Shown here: positions 13,299-25,284 of the stretch, piece by piece | Layout of the letters: each line of letters begins with the position of its first letter | How positions within the stretch are numbered: the first letter of the stretch is position 1 | Source: Margaritifera margaritifera | Lineage: Eukaryota > Mollusca > Bivalvia > Unionida > Margaritiferidae | DNA length: 64,000 bases | Reading direction: 5' to 3' | Assembly: GCA_029931535.1 (NCBI GenBank) | Contig: JAQPZY010001689.1 | Span: forward strand, 186,001-250,000 | Notes under the pieces: model-generated | The model's input: only the letters and a program-made list of their open reading frames with translations | What the model was told of the DNA's origin: nothing | Database searches by the model: none | Position numbers and translations under genes: made by a program

Positions 13299-14597
13299 AG
13301 GTCAGGGATAACCGAAGCCTTTGTTTCGATAGAAATATATGTCATAACATGTATGCTTTCTAAAAACACGCTAATTTCCATCCTATTTAACGCTTTATTT
13401 ACACTACTGATCAAGCCATTGTTTTACCCTTTTACCAAATGCCAATTTTAATTCTTCATAGTATAGTGTTTTGTTTCTTTATTCTAAAATATTTTTTCCA
13501 ATACATATTGTAATATATTCATCCCAAGGCCTTCCTTTATGCCCTCCTTGGACAAGTCGAGACCTTGTTGAAAAACACTAGCATCTTCACATGAGGCAAC
13601 ATTTAAAAATCTAATAGACTTTACTCTAAAAGTAACAGGCACGATTTACAGTATCACCAATTTTTATTTGACCGTATCCATCTAATACATCATAATAAAA
13701 AGGATTCTCAGTTGAATTCTCAAATTTATTACCACCACCCCAAACCATTCCTTTGTTTATTTTAAATCAGCAGGAAAATGAATTGGGATTTATCGAGACA
13801 AAAATAGCCAAAACTCCACTTCTACAGAAACTGAACAGTAAAAAGAAGAATTGAATATAGCTATTGTAAATGAAACATACAATGACTAGAACCAATTCAG
13901 CTGACATATCGTTTGAAAAGATGGATGAGAAGATACATTTAATATTTATTAAAGTTAGAGCTACTAAAGGTTCCAGATCATTGTTATGTTCTAATTTACA
14001 CCGTGGCATCATTTATTAGCAGATTTCTTCAACGCAAACAGTTTACAGAATGAACTGAAAGATAATTACATCACAAAGATATATCATATACTTCACTGGA
14101 TTTTGCTAATTCAAATTGGAATTACATCTGCATTTTATGCTATATTTATAACATTGAAATATATTAATTTAAAAATTAAGGAGGACATATATAAAATATT
14201 GACAAGAATGTTGCTTTGTTTTTGACTCCGTTGTGCCATTCACCAAAATTGTTGTAATAATTGTCTTTACATGAGTAGCTGTTTATCATGCAAAATGTTT
14301 CACAGGAAAATTAGACCAGTCAATTCTGTTCAAAATCAGGTCAGATGCGATGTGTGCTCTCACAATCTCCTCAGCGATGAAGTTAGCCATTTTGAATCAT
14401 TCCGCTTTTCTTATCGCATTTCTTCCTTTATCTTCAAAAGGCATTTTATATTTTATTGATATGTTTTCACTGCTTTTGGTATATCTTGCATTTGACAAGT
14501 CACACAAATTGTAAATGTTGATCCGGATCAGAAAAGTCAAAAGAGGCACGTGAAATGAAATAATAAATATTAAGGTGATATACACTACCAGTTTTAG

Positions 14598-14862
14598 GTT
14601 GAAATCAACATACACAACTCAGGGTATTTTTAACGTTGTAGTTAATTCAAGTTGAAATCAACATATACAACTCAGGGTATTTTTAACGTTGTAGTTGATT
14701 CAAGTTGAAATCAACATATAGAACTCAGGGTATTTTTAACGTTGTAGTTGATTCAAGTTGAAATCAACATATACAACTCAGGGTATTTTTAACGTTGTAG
14801 TTGATTCAAGTTGAAATCAACATATAGAACTCAGGGTATTTTTAACATTGTAGTTGATTCAA
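14598..14862. repeat. 53-bp tandem repeat, five copies
   Basis: Unit starts gttgaaatcaacata, continues ctcagggtatttttaacgtt and ends gtagttgattcaa. Copies differ by one or two bases. Each unit holds the short palindrome-like gttgaaatcaac. Confidence 0.95.
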
Positions 14863-14869
14863 TATTTTC

Positions 14870-15620
14870 TTTTGATGCAGCTAAAATTGTGTTTATTCCA
14901 TGTTGAAATCGAAAGAATCTGAAATTGTAATCCTTTTTATATGTTTGTTTATTGTAGCTATTATTGTAATCACTGTACCTATTCATATTTTTATTTCTAG
15001 ATTGTTTTCAGCAGTATGTCTTTTGATAAGGTTTACAAAGTTATATACACTTCATTGATGTCTTTTTCTGTTTTGCTTTTAGGACATGTTTTTGAAATAT
15101 TTCGCAGTATTTAACAATGAAATTTCACATTTCATATATCTGCTTGCAAGTAGCATTATAAATTATTTTCAGACTAACTTTTATATCACACTTAATTAAT
15201 GATAATGAGTTAACTTTCCGAATTTCCTTGTAAATTAAATGGAAGATACAGGAGACGAAAGGAAATAAGATTAACAAAGAACCGGTAAAGGTTATTTCAC
15301 AAGACCAACAAGATCCATGTAGAGTTGAACCTGGCAGTCCCAACTCGAGAATGTTAACAAGAATTGTTTAAAAATCCCAACTCTAAACGATAGAAAGAAG
15401 AAAAAGACTCTAAAATTTCGAAAGATAAAATAATGTATGCAATATCACAAATCTTAAATAAAATACATTATATGATAGGTGTTGGTATAGGTGTTTTAAG
15501 TATCATATTCATTTGGACAAAAAGTAATATTGTTTCTGTTTTTAAAGCAGATGAGAAACAAAGTATGTGCAGAATAAGTCGTTAAATACCACGAAAATCA
15601 AAACAGCTGAAGAAGAACAT
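14870..15620. other. Host sequence, no gene seen
   Basis: AT-rich, without a recognisable coding or RNA signal. Confidence 0.5.
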
Positions 15621-15626
15621 GACACC

Positions 15627-16081
<455 letters not shown>

Positions 16082-16139
16082 TTACAGAATCATACCTCTA
16101 TTTTTTTATAATAATTTAATTTACTAATTTATGATCTCT

Positions 16140-16890
16140 GTTTTTTTTAGTCTGAACTAGGGTTGTCATATGAGTATATATGCAACATCCTTTCGATCGA
16201 TAAGTGGTCACATGATCAGTTGCGCGGGAAAATGAAGTCGACCTAGCTTTGTACTTTTAGAAATCAACATTGAAAGGTCACATTCCATACTACAATAACA
16301 TTATGTTTACTCTTTACGATTTTTAGTACGCTAGACCTTTGGGTAAATGACGTGTAACCTAGTTCTTGGTTGGTTCTTAGAGGGTTGTGTTATTTTGAAA
16401 TACCATATTATTAAATACGGAGAAAGGATATTCCCTTTTAAAATCTGCGTATATATAGCAACTCATCCAGTGATAAATTATTCTTTACAGTTGCTTGAAT
16501 GAGTAGAGGTCGTTATTTAATTAGTAATTCATCTGAATTACTATACAGCTCCGTGGAATTATCGGACATTATTCTAAAACTTGTGAGATTCCAGACTTGC
16601 AAGGATTATTTTGGATTTAATCAGAACTTATCAATTTCAACACAGTGCAGGTTATTATCATTCAGAATATTTCATCAGGATTACTCGGATTAACATCAGG
16701 AAGTGAACTTTAAAACATTTTAGGACTTTTTAGGATATTCTATACTGTAAGTTATTTTAATTTTTTCACTTTGATTGTTTGTTGAATTATTTTAATTCTT
16801 TTAATATTTTAGGAAATTAAAGATTTGCATTTTAATCTTGAAAGTTTGTTTGTGTCTTTTATTCTGTTACATTACCCCTAGAGTCGTGAC
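16140..16890. other. Host sequence, no gene seen
   Basis: Nothing recognised. A 64-codon plus frame at 16499-16693 has no family signal. Confidence 0.45.
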
Positions 16891-16897
16891 AATATAT

Positions 16898-16906
16898 ATT
16901 TTTATA

Positions 16907-16973
<67 letters not shown>
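16898..16973. repeat. (TA)n microsatellite
   Basis: TA run with a few T insertions at the left end. Confidence 0.95.
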
Positions 16974-16975
<2 letters not shown>

Positions 16976-17047
16976 ATCCATCAAATGCTTTAACAGTTTG
17001 GTTAATAAATAGCATAGACTTCACTTGCAGACAAAGTCGACTGAAGC

Positions 17048-17375
17048 AAAAAAGCGTCATAAACACAATTTAGCATGCGATATATAACATCATAGACACA
17101 ATTTAGCATGCAATAAAAAACATCATAAACACAATTTAGCATGCAATAAAACATTGTAGACACAATTTTGCATGCAATATAAAAACCTTGTAGACACAAT
17201 TTAGCATGCAACACAAACATCATAGACACAATTTAGCATGCAATAAAAACATCATAGACACAGTTTAGCATGCAATAAAAACATCATAGACACAATTTAG
17301 CATGCAATATAAAAACATCATAGACACAGTTTAGCATGCAACAAAAACATCAGAGACATAATTTAGCTTGCAATA
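17048..17375. repeat. Tandem repeat, about 33 bp, ten copies
   Basis: Unit contains gacacaatttagcatgcaat followed by an A-rich spacer and catcata. Unit length varies by 1-3 bp through the A-run. The minus strand stays open through part of it (17002-17229) only because of the repeat. Confidence 0.93.
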
Positions 17376-18499
17376 GTCAAATCTGTTCTTACAATAGATT
17401 ACAGCAGTATTACTTTTAAAATATACTTTTAATGTTTACAATTGGCACACAGTCAACCATAGATATTGAAGAAATTGTAAAGGCAATCAGTTTTAGAATG
17501 CACAAATATTACGAATTCTTTTCAGAAGACGCCTTTATTTAATAAATGATAACATATTAAACTTGAAACGTCAATAACTTTCAAAAGCACGGATTAATTT
17601 ATTACACGTTGTGAAAATTGAGGTATTTAAAACAGACGTTGCCTTCACGATTTTCCCCTCTTTACGATGTCAATCACTGCATACGAATATCTCTGATATA
17701 AAGATTTGCCAATTCTTAACCATTTTATTTATTTCAATTTAATATAAGTACATTCGAATACATGGTAGTACGTTGTTCTACAGAATACTAATATCGAGTA
17801 TTTTTTTTTATCCACCAGGTGGTTAATAAAAAACTGCAGATTAACTCCAGTTCTAAAGGCCATGTTGTAATATGCGTCGTAATTCATTTGGTTAACATTA
17901 TACATATGATTGATGCATTTTGAAGATGGAATTTGTATTATTTTGGTAGTAAAATACCAATGTATCATTACAGGTGATGAGGGGGGTAAATTATCTTGAA
18001 AGTATAATTTAATTTTACAGCAAAAACTTAGCACTGTGTAAAAAGGTCAGAACATTATTACCCTTTCTCAAACATTTCCTCGGTCAGTTAATGTACATTT
18101 GTTTTTCATGCTGAAGAATAAATTGTCATTTGGTTAATTTTTATCCACCTTTATATAGCACCAAATGTCGGACAGGCTGAACGTGTAGAACATGATTTCT
18201 AGATGAACATTCTGAACGACGGATGTGTACTGCTTTGTTTTTGGTTGTTTGTTTGTTGTTTTTTTTCAAATATTTTTCTTTAATTATTTCTTGGGGGTGG
18301 GGGTGGTAGCAATAACGCTTGTCTTAAAACAGATAACAGTAACAAATTACAGTACTTAAATGCAGTATTAATAACTCCCTATCTTAAAATTTGGAATTAC
18401 ATGAACATATTATACAAAGGTAAGGGAACACAAAATACAGTTCGGGACTATATTCTGCCAACTTATTTTGCATCATTACCTAAAGAAAGGTAGATGGTC

Positions 18500-18502
<3 letters not shown>

Positions 18503-18579
<77 letters not shown>
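18503..18579. repeat. (TA)n microsatellite
   Basis: An uninterrupted TA run of about 75 bp. Confidence 0.97.
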
Positions 18580-18581
<2 letters not shown>

Positions 18582-18879
18582 AATATATATCGCTTCTCTA
18601 ACTTAGCAATTAACATAACCTATTATACGCTTTCTAATTTGTCCCTTTTTTCATATGTTTTATTACAATCTCCCTCTTTATGATAAGAGTGGGTCTCTCT
18701 ACGCTTCAGAGCTTCAGATACAATAACGCAATTCGTCCAAAAGAGAGTGTCCGTTAAAAATTTCATTGCAACAAAATCACCGCTTGGTTTATCAGACATT
18801 GTAAGAATTGAAGTCTACGAAATAGAAGTTTTATCTCAGACACACCAATCTAAAGTAAGACAGCCAAATGCTGCCAAGT

Positions 18880-19150
18880 TTATGTAAGCACGTCCGGGGG
18901 CGTGGAGTAATTTGTTGCATTTTATGTAAGGGCGTCCGATGGTTTGGAGTAATTTATTGTTTTTTATGTAAGTATGTCCGATGGCGTGGAGTAATTTGTT
19001 GTAAAACATGTCCGATGGCGTGGAGTAATTTGTTGTATTTTATGTACGCACGTCCGATGGCTTGGAGTAATTTGTTTTAAAACACGTCCTATGGCGTGGA
19101 GTAATTTGTTGTAAAACACGTCCGATTTCGTGGAGTAACTTGTCATAAAA
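18880..19150. repeat. Tandem repeat with variable unit length
   Basis: Seven to eight copies of a unit with cgtccgatggcgtggagtaa and tttgtt, followed by either a long (tgtattttatgtaag) or a short (gtaaaaca) spacer, giving about 42- and 60-bp units. Confidence 0.9.
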
Positions 19151-20329
19151 CACGCAAATTTTGAATATTATGATCGACTGGGAACCTATCTAAAGGACGC
19201 AGATTACCCCCAGTTAATAAAATACTGTCTTTTTTGTGTGTCGTAATTCATTTTGCATGGGTTATATACTACACGGGGAGAAAAATACATCACTTTGATG
19301 GAGGAAATATTATTATTTTTTGGGAAAATGTTATCAATTTATCGTTACAGCGGGATACTAAATGAAAAAGAGAATCCATATGTATCTTCAAAACTGTAAT
19401 TTTGAGAAAATTATGATTTTGAAGGAGTTTTAAAAGTAAAATCCTTTTGCAGTGAATACCTATCATTAAAGTAAAATTTGGTTTTATAGCAAGAAATACA
19501 GACTGTGCAAAAGGATTTAAATAGTATATGATCTAACGCTTTCTCACCAGTTTTCTCTGACAATTATCGTCCCTTTGTGTTTAATTTTGAAGAATAAATT
19601 ATGTTTTGAGTAACTATGATGTACTTTTGTTTACAGCACGAAATTTTGGTCAGGCTCGACATTTAAAACATTTATCCACGGATAGCTTTATGAATTGCTA
19701 TGCATTTCTTTCTTCATGCAACAATAATAATAAGCGCTGTCTCCAACATCTCAGCGTCATAAATTATGGTATATAGATGCTTGATTTATAATTATATACT
19801 TTCACATTTGGAATTAGATAATTAGAATTATAATAATGGTTACAGAAGAAAATAAATACATTGTTAAGACTAAATTCTGCCAAAAGTATTGCAATTTTAC
19901 CTATTTTGTCAAACTGGGTACGCGTACCGGGAAAATAAATTATATTATTTTTATGCATTTTCTTTTCATTATTCTATATTTGTTACGAGTGGATCCTTTT
20001 AACTTCAAATTTCAGGAAGGCCCCGATTGGTTTATCAGACATCTAAAGATAAATCTGTGCATTAAAATTTGGCTCCAAGGTTTATCTTCCTTATCCATAT
20101 CAATTTGTGCACACGCATATCTCTGATATAGACATTTTCCACACATGCCCAATAAAAGTAATAGAATATGATGCTGCCATTTTGTTTATAAGCGTATTCG
20201 ATCACGTGGATTAATGTCTTGAAAAACGGAAGAAAAAAATGTTTTTTTTTTACTAGGAGGCAATTCAAATATTACCTCCCTGTGTAAGAGCCCTGTTGAA
20301 ATGTGGGTCGTAATTCTTTTTGTTCAGCA

Positions 20330-21019
20330 CAACACATGTACATAGCGATCAAAATACGTGGGTTTTTTATACGTCAGTTTTTTGAGTGATATAATTGTAC
20401 TCATATATATAATCTTATTATTACCTTATCTTTTTTCAGAGTGCATGTATACGGTTTGACAAAATTGGTAAAGGCGCAATATCTTGAGCAGAATTTAGTC
20501 GCAAAACTGTACTTTTCTTTTTTCCCTAACTATTAGGTATTGTAATAGAGAATTATTGTTCATATATTGATCTACTCTAATGTATGGCCAATATATTTTT
20601 GCCAAAAACCTTTATTTATAGTGGTGCCTAATAATATATTGGCGAAACCGTTGATTTCAGAAAACAAATGAATAACCACAAGAGCCACATTCGGAACAAA
20701 ATCAACGCGAAACTCTGTGAACCAGTACAACTAGACTGGACATTCATTCGAGTCCCTCGAGATCCTACCGATTGATTCTAATAACCTGGGGTGGATCGAT
20801 ATAGAACGCACATATCAGGAACGATACTGGATATTTCAATTGAAAAATCACGGGGAGTTCGGCATAAATGAAAAAGTCTAACCTTCCTATTTCAGTCTTA
20901 TCAAAACTACAGCTACGCATCAGTTTATCAGACGTACGCAATATTTGCTATAATATTTACCCAAGTAAATATTCCGTAACTCTTTACATGTATTATGCAT
21001 TATTGGTATTGTTCTCCTT

Positions 21020-21091
<72 letters not shown>

Positions 21092-21099
21092 TCTGTTGA

Positions 21100-21154
<55 letters not shown>

Positions 21155-22389
21155 TGAACTATAGTCCATTATCCCGCTATACCATGCTCTTGACATACTT
21201 CCTTAGTACCTCCATGCATAACTTTACCGGGATATAATTTCCTTTGCATATTTTGATGATGGCGTTGATTTATCGTAGCGCATGGTGTCAGTCCTTTGTT
21301 CTAAGCCCGGAATTAGGTCAAAACACTTTGGTCCTCTGCGTGATACGTACGAGAAACACTTCTTTGAATTTTTTTTACACAACTTTCTTGGGCTGATGGC
21401 ACCATAACATAGATATGTAGTTTACCTGCTTTAGACCTTCTTAATTTTATCTTCTTTATTTCTTCTGTTGTTTAACCTTTGTTTGTTTTTTTTTTTACAT
21501 TTTTCGATGGAGGCATGGGGGAGAGGGGCTTTACACAGTGTGTTTCTTTTTTTTTTTCTTTTTTTTTTTTTTTTTGCTATTTGGGCACAAATAACTAATT
21601 ATATTCCCATGTAGCGTATTGTTAACGCTTTACAAAATTGCTATACTTTCAGGCAAAAGACACAGGCAAATAACTTTATATCAAATGCCTTAAGAGGCCC
21701 TAAGCACCGGAAGAATATGGTGCCCGCCCACCCCCCACCCCCCTATGTAAATTAAAAATACCCCGTAATTTATCTTTTTTTTTTTTCAATGTGCCCCTGC
21801 TTTCTGGTGCCTTAAGCACGTGCTTAGTCTGCCTATTGGGTAATCCAGCCACTGTATACACTTCGAGACTGGTACCCTGCTCAATTAACAACTAGCTGTC
21901 TGAGTCTATAGCAAAAATGGAATAACATCTTGCTAGCAAACAATGTGCAAAACTAATCCGCCTTATTAAAGAACATCTCGCTAGCAATCTTTGTGCAAAA
22001 GAGATTCTGTCCCGCAGTCACGGTTTTCTATAAAGTTTGAAATTTGTCCAACTTTGTGTCCCCATTGTAGTCAATAGTTTTGAAATCTACTTCCAAATTA
22101 ACACCTTTTCTCTGCACCATTTCCTCACAAAACATAAACTCGAGGAGTCTGCACCAGATATGAATATGTTGGTCATGTCTTGCATTGCTAAGTTTATGGA
22201 GTTAGAAAGTGTTTATCAAGGGCAGGTGCACTGCATATCAATGTGTATAAATGACTTGCACTTCTGTCAGATATACGCTTGTGAGATAACTTGTTTAGAA
22301 GGGGTTGACCAGTCTTCTAACCCACCACTTCTATCTTTCAGAAAGTCAAACACCACTCAATATACAAACATGATGAATATTTTTCAGCA
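20330..22389. other. Host flank left of the Polinton, no gene recognised
   Basis: Holds the TTC/TTA microsatellite and T-runs at 21487-21575 and 21774-21786. A 119-codon plus frame (22037-22396) runs up to the insertion point and stops at a TAG inside the terminal repeat. It has no motif I recognise. Confidence 0.45.
21013..21152. repeat. (TTC)n-(TTA)n microsatellite
   Basis: TTC repeats followed by TTA repeats with one interruption near 21092. Confidence 0.97.
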
Positions 22390-22394
22390 ATTGT
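22390..22394. other. Target-site duplication, left copy
   Basis: ATTGT directly precedes the element's AGTAGT end, and the same five bases directly follow its other end at 41427-41431. Polintons usually make 5-6-bp duplications. A sixth base does not match here. Confidence 0.85.
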
Positions 22395-22650
22395 AGTAGT
22401 AATGCAAAAGGCCGTTCCTGGATATTCATCTGTTTTCTAATGTTAAATTTTTGATTTTTCTTCCTCTTCGCTAATGGCTCCGCTTAAGGCTCGCCATCGT
22501 TCGCCATCGCTCCTGTCCACGAAAAATCAAAAATTTAACATCAGAAAACAGATGAATATCCAAGAACGAGGCCTTTTACATTACTACTGTAATATTAAAT
22601 CATTTCTATAAGAAACTAATATTATTAGTACTATAATCATTAGTATTATT
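22395..22650 (+). repeat. Left terminal inverted repeat with internal palindrome
   Basis: Matches the reverse complement of 41161-41426 with a few substitutions and a small length difference. The outer 194 bp is itself a foldback: arm 22395-22459 pairs with arm 22521-22588 around a 60-bp loop rich in gctcgccatcg motifs. The inner arm also ends in ACTACT, copying the element tip. The remaining 62 bp (22589-22650) is ordinary AT-rich repeat. Confidence 0.95.
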
Positions 22651-22705
22651 ATATGTTACATAAAATTAACTATATAAGTAATGTTAGATAAAATTCACAT
22701 ATCTT

Positions 22706-22906
22706 CTAATCAAATATATAATCATGTAAAAATTTTTTAGTATTTGATACTACTTCTGCAATTACTTTATTTGTATTATTAATATTTTGTAATTTTTTTA
22801 CAAATTTATTTATACTTTTAATCTCCTCTTGTAATTCTTCATGAGAATTTTTTATTTTTTGTATGTGAATTTGAATATCATCAAGCAAATGTATTAGATT
22901 ATTCAT
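22706..22906 (-). CDS. Left terminal small coiled-coil protein
   Basis: A 66-residue open frame reading outward toward the left terminal repeat. It is rich in Ile, Leu, Lys, Glu and Asn in heptad spacing, predicting a single long coiled coil. I know of no named function. Its first 37 residues align without gaps to the right terminal protein (40906-41115), sharing about a third of positions, including EEI, a following N.F and the initial L..D. The 15 bases before its ATG (taacataatagtata) are identical in the two genes, so both are probably driven by the same type of promoter. Start chosen at the ATG abutting that motif. No lesion is seen. Confidence 0.6.
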   Translation of the reverse strand: MNNLIHLLDDIQIHIQKIKNSHEELQEEIKSINKFVKKLQNINNTNKVIAEVVSNTKKFLHDYIFD

Positions 22907-22921
22907 TATACTATTATGTTA
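22907..22921 (-). promoter_or_regulatory. Start-proximal promoter-like motif, left copy
   Basis: On the minus strand taacataatagtata ends directly at the ATG of the left terminal gene. The same 15 bases precede the right terminal gene at 40891-40905. A variant (gaactattgtata) precedes the acidic-protein gene at 23617. Confidence 0.5.
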
Positions 22922-22945
22922 CATTAAAATTTATACATAAGAATC

Positions 22946-23617
22946 TTAATTTATTCCTTTACCATCTATCGTTGCATAAAATACTTTATCTTCATCTTCT
23001 TTTATTTCATCTCTAACTATTCTTTTATATACTTCATCATTTTCTTCTTCTTTTTCAACTGGTTCTCTAACTATTATTGTATATTAATATTTTTCATCTT
23101 CATCTTCATCCTCATCTTCATCTTCATATTCTTCTTCATCTCTAGGCACAAATGTAATAAATATTCTACCTTTAGCGATAATATAGTTCATACCCTCATA
23201 CTCAAATATAAAAAACTTTATTAATCCGTTTGATAACATTTCCGGTTCAACTAATTTACAAAATTCACTAAATTTAACTCTGATGCCATTTACATAGCAG
23301 GTGCACTGATTATCAATTGTAACTTTAGTATATATATCTTTTGAAATTGGATTATACAGATTATCTATCTTCTTACTTAAAGTTTCATATAATTCATTAA
23401 CAAAATCAAAATAATCTGATTCTTCCTCTTTTACTAAGGATAATTTAAATTGATTTCCTGATTTAAATTTTGCTCCGCATACCTCACGAACAAACTTTCT
23501 ATCTAACTGTTTACCATCATGCATTATCATCTTCATTTTCTTATCTGTATCTTCTACAGTTACATTTTCCATATTTATTATTATCTCTATTACTTCATCA
23601 TTTATTTTAGTATTCAT
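22946..23617 (-). CDS. Acidic-tailed unassigned Polinton protein, interrupted by a stop
   Basis: I do not recognise this family. The product from 23617 to 23084 is about 177 residues with alternating charged and hydrophobic stretches and a C-terminus of Glu/Asp repeats (EDEDEDEDE). I prefer the ATG at 23617 over the upstream one at 23632 because a promoter-like gaactattgtata ends exactly there. After the TAA at 23084-23086 the same frame stays open for 45 more codons, again Glu/Lys-rich, to a TAA at 22946. That suggests the original protein was about 223 residues and was shortened by one nonsense change. Acidic tails are common in histone-mimic or DNA-binding proteins, but this is only a suggestion. 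Confidence 0.55.
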
Positions 23618-23638
23618 TATACAATAGTTCACATAAAA

Positions 23639-24148
23639 TTAACATGGTATATCCTTATACTCATTATACTCCTCTACATAATCCTTTTCATACTTACTCG
23701 TTCTTAAGGTAACAAATCTCTTAGCATATCATCCTTTACTCTAAATTCCTGTATTAAATCTATCATAATATATCTTTCTCCTCTTAAGTAAGTTCTTAAC
23801 TTATTTAAAATCTTATTATATGTAATCAGAGCAAACTTACAAGCTGATTTCTTATTTTCAAATTTAGGTTCAATCTTTTTACTACTAGCATTTAATGCAA
23901 TTCCTACTCCTGATATTATTAACATAAGAGGATTGCCCATTCCGCCTGCACTTGCTACTCCTGCTGCTGTTAACATCATAGGAACATATGCTATTGCTTT
24001 TAATATTCTTCCATAATACTGATAAGCTTTCTTAGCGCAATACGATTTTTTAAAAATAATAATTATAAAAAGCTGTTAGCTCTCTTCTCTCTCCTTCTGG
24101 TATATCATAGGATATATGATTAAAATCAATTACATTTTTTTTTACCAT
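23639..24148 (-). pseudogene. Glycine-rich membrane-type Polinton protein, frameshifted
   Basis: The start at 24148 lies directly after aattaaataaa, a start motif shared with other genes of the element. The first 30 or so codons are hydrophilic, and a frame break lies near 24050. The second part contains a Gly/Ala-rich hydrophobic run (GVASAGGMGNPLMLIISGVG) of the kind that forms one or two membrane spans, then a basic region with KFALITYNKILNKLRTYL. The frame ends at 23704, and a further shift there would add about 21 codons to 23639. Polintons often carry a protein with such a hydrophobic centre and basic helical tail, probably a minor virion protein. That assignment is by resemblance only. 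Confidence 0.5.
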
Positions 24149-24188
24149 TTTATTTAATTATCTTTTATAAAATTGTATCAGAGGGTTG

Positions 24189-24189
<1 letters not shown>

Positions 24190-24263
<74 letters not shown>
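24190..24263. repeat. (TA)n microsatellite inside the element
   Basis: About 37 TA units in the 3' part of the minus-strand gene at 24264-24873. It is absent from the terminal repeats and is probably an expansion after integration. Confidence 0.95.
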
Positions 24264-24266
<3 letters not shown>

Positions 24267-24873
24267 ACAGCTGCTTCCTCTACTACATTTTTAAAATCAT
24301 TAAATGCAGGATCGTTAAAAAGTTCTCTATATCTTCCAAAAGTTTATATCTTTAAAAGATCATCAATTTCATTTTCACTTATTGAAACGAATCTTTCTGA
24401 ATATACGAAATTTTATGATGCCATTTCAATAGTAATATCATTAATTATATCTTTAATATCATTTTCATAATCCTGAATAAATAAACCTGAAAAAATTATT
24501 TTTTGCTTTTCATTATAATCTTTAGGTTTACCGAAAACAAAATATTGCCTTATAGTTGCATAAGCTGCTGCAAATTTTCCAAGCATATTATCAATAATAG
24601 CAGATTTTATCGATATTCCTAGTTTATTATTAATCAAATTTACTAAGTTTTTATAATTATCATTATAATAAAAAAAATTTAATATTCCCAAAGCTTTTAT
24701 TAGTTCAACAGGCCCACTAATATATTCAACATATTTAACATTTGTAAAAATATCTTTTAAATTATTTATTTGATTTTTTACTTCATTTAGTCCAATACTA
24801 GTAAATGATTTTATTAAATTTTCCATTTTAATAATAACTTCAACAATATCATAATATTGATCTAAACTAGCAT
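24264..24873 (-). pseudogene. Unassigned Polinton protein, stop and frameshifts
   Basis: The longest open part is 24826-24413 (137 residues), mostly helical, with repeated Ile/Asn/Lys and a C-terminal IKDIINDITIEM. Upstream the same frame is open almost to an ATG at 24871-24873, which overlaps the TAA of the next gene (24875-24877). This suggests a start there with an early frame break. Downstream, past a TAA at 24413-24415, the same frame continues for 22 codons. After another shift a frame with FGRYRELFNDPAFNDF runs into the TA microsatellite. I do not recognise the family. Confidence 0.45.
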
Positions 24874-24874
24874 T

Positions 24875-25281
24875 TTAAAATCCGGGCCCCAAAGAATTAT
24901 TTGGTAAACCATCTTTATACATTTTTGCTAATAAATAATATGAAGATGCTAAGTAATTTACATTAAATTGATTATCATTTCCATCTATTACAAATTCAGA
25001 TTCCTGTACAATCTCTCTATAAGCAGGTATATCATTTAAATTAATTCCTAATATTTGTCCAATTACATATGCTAATTTACGATGATTTTCATCTTCTACT
25101 TTTATTCCATCGGGTCTCATTCTTTCATGAAAATCTCGAGTAAAACTTTCTACCTTTACTCTTGCTAATCTATTTCTATCAATTAGTTCTTTCTCTAGAG
25201 GCCATTTAACTTTTCTCTCTCTATCTTTTTCTTTTAGATCTCCTAGTTCCTTTTCAAATTCTATTATTTTTCTGCTTTCAT
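24875..25281 (-). pseudogene. Unassigned Polinton protein A, frameshifted near its start
   Basis: ATG at 25281 follows closely on the stop of the upstream gene (25285). A frame break lies within the first ten codons, in an A-run. From about 25262 the frame is open to 24875: a charged, probably coiled-coil stretch (EKDRERKVKWPLEKELIDRN), then a basic segment, and a C-terminal part with NVNYLASSYYLLAKMYKDG. The C-terminal half resembles that of its upstream neighbour (25285-26026) in residue pattern, so the two may be paralogues. No function is recognised. Confidence 0.5.
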
Positions 25282-25284
25282 TTT

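Larger units (their letters stand above)
11660..14590. other. Host sequence, no gene recognised
   Basis: Several open frames of 60-115 codons occur (for example 12387-12734 on plus), none with a motif I recognise. A three-copy direct repeat lies at about 12656-12784 (unit containing tatgcttctggattcgatga) and an AT microsatellite at 13241-13286. Confidence 0.45.
17580..20320 (+). repeat. Diverged duplicated blocks
   Basis: The stretch from about 17990 to 18475 matches, in diverged form, about 19465 to 19910. Shared markers in the same order are aaagta(t/a)aattt, gaagaataaatt, a region with ctgccaa and ggaattaca/ggaattaga. A third partial match links 17671-17900 with 20095-20330, sharing tatctctgatata and gtcgtaatt. 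This looks like an old local duplication or adjacent copies of an unnamed interspersed element. It also contains the TA run and the minisatellite listed separately. Confidence 0.55.

Noticed and set aside
21700..21891. Minus-strand 63-codon ORF
   Set aside because: Contains a poly-Lys run from a T-homopolymer and matches no family. It may be part of an interspersed repeat, but I could not support that.
22037..22396. Host exon or gene interrupted by the Polinton
   Set aside because: The 119-codon frame has no recognisable motif, its last codons lie in the element tip, and the flank beyond the right end does not extend it in frame for long.
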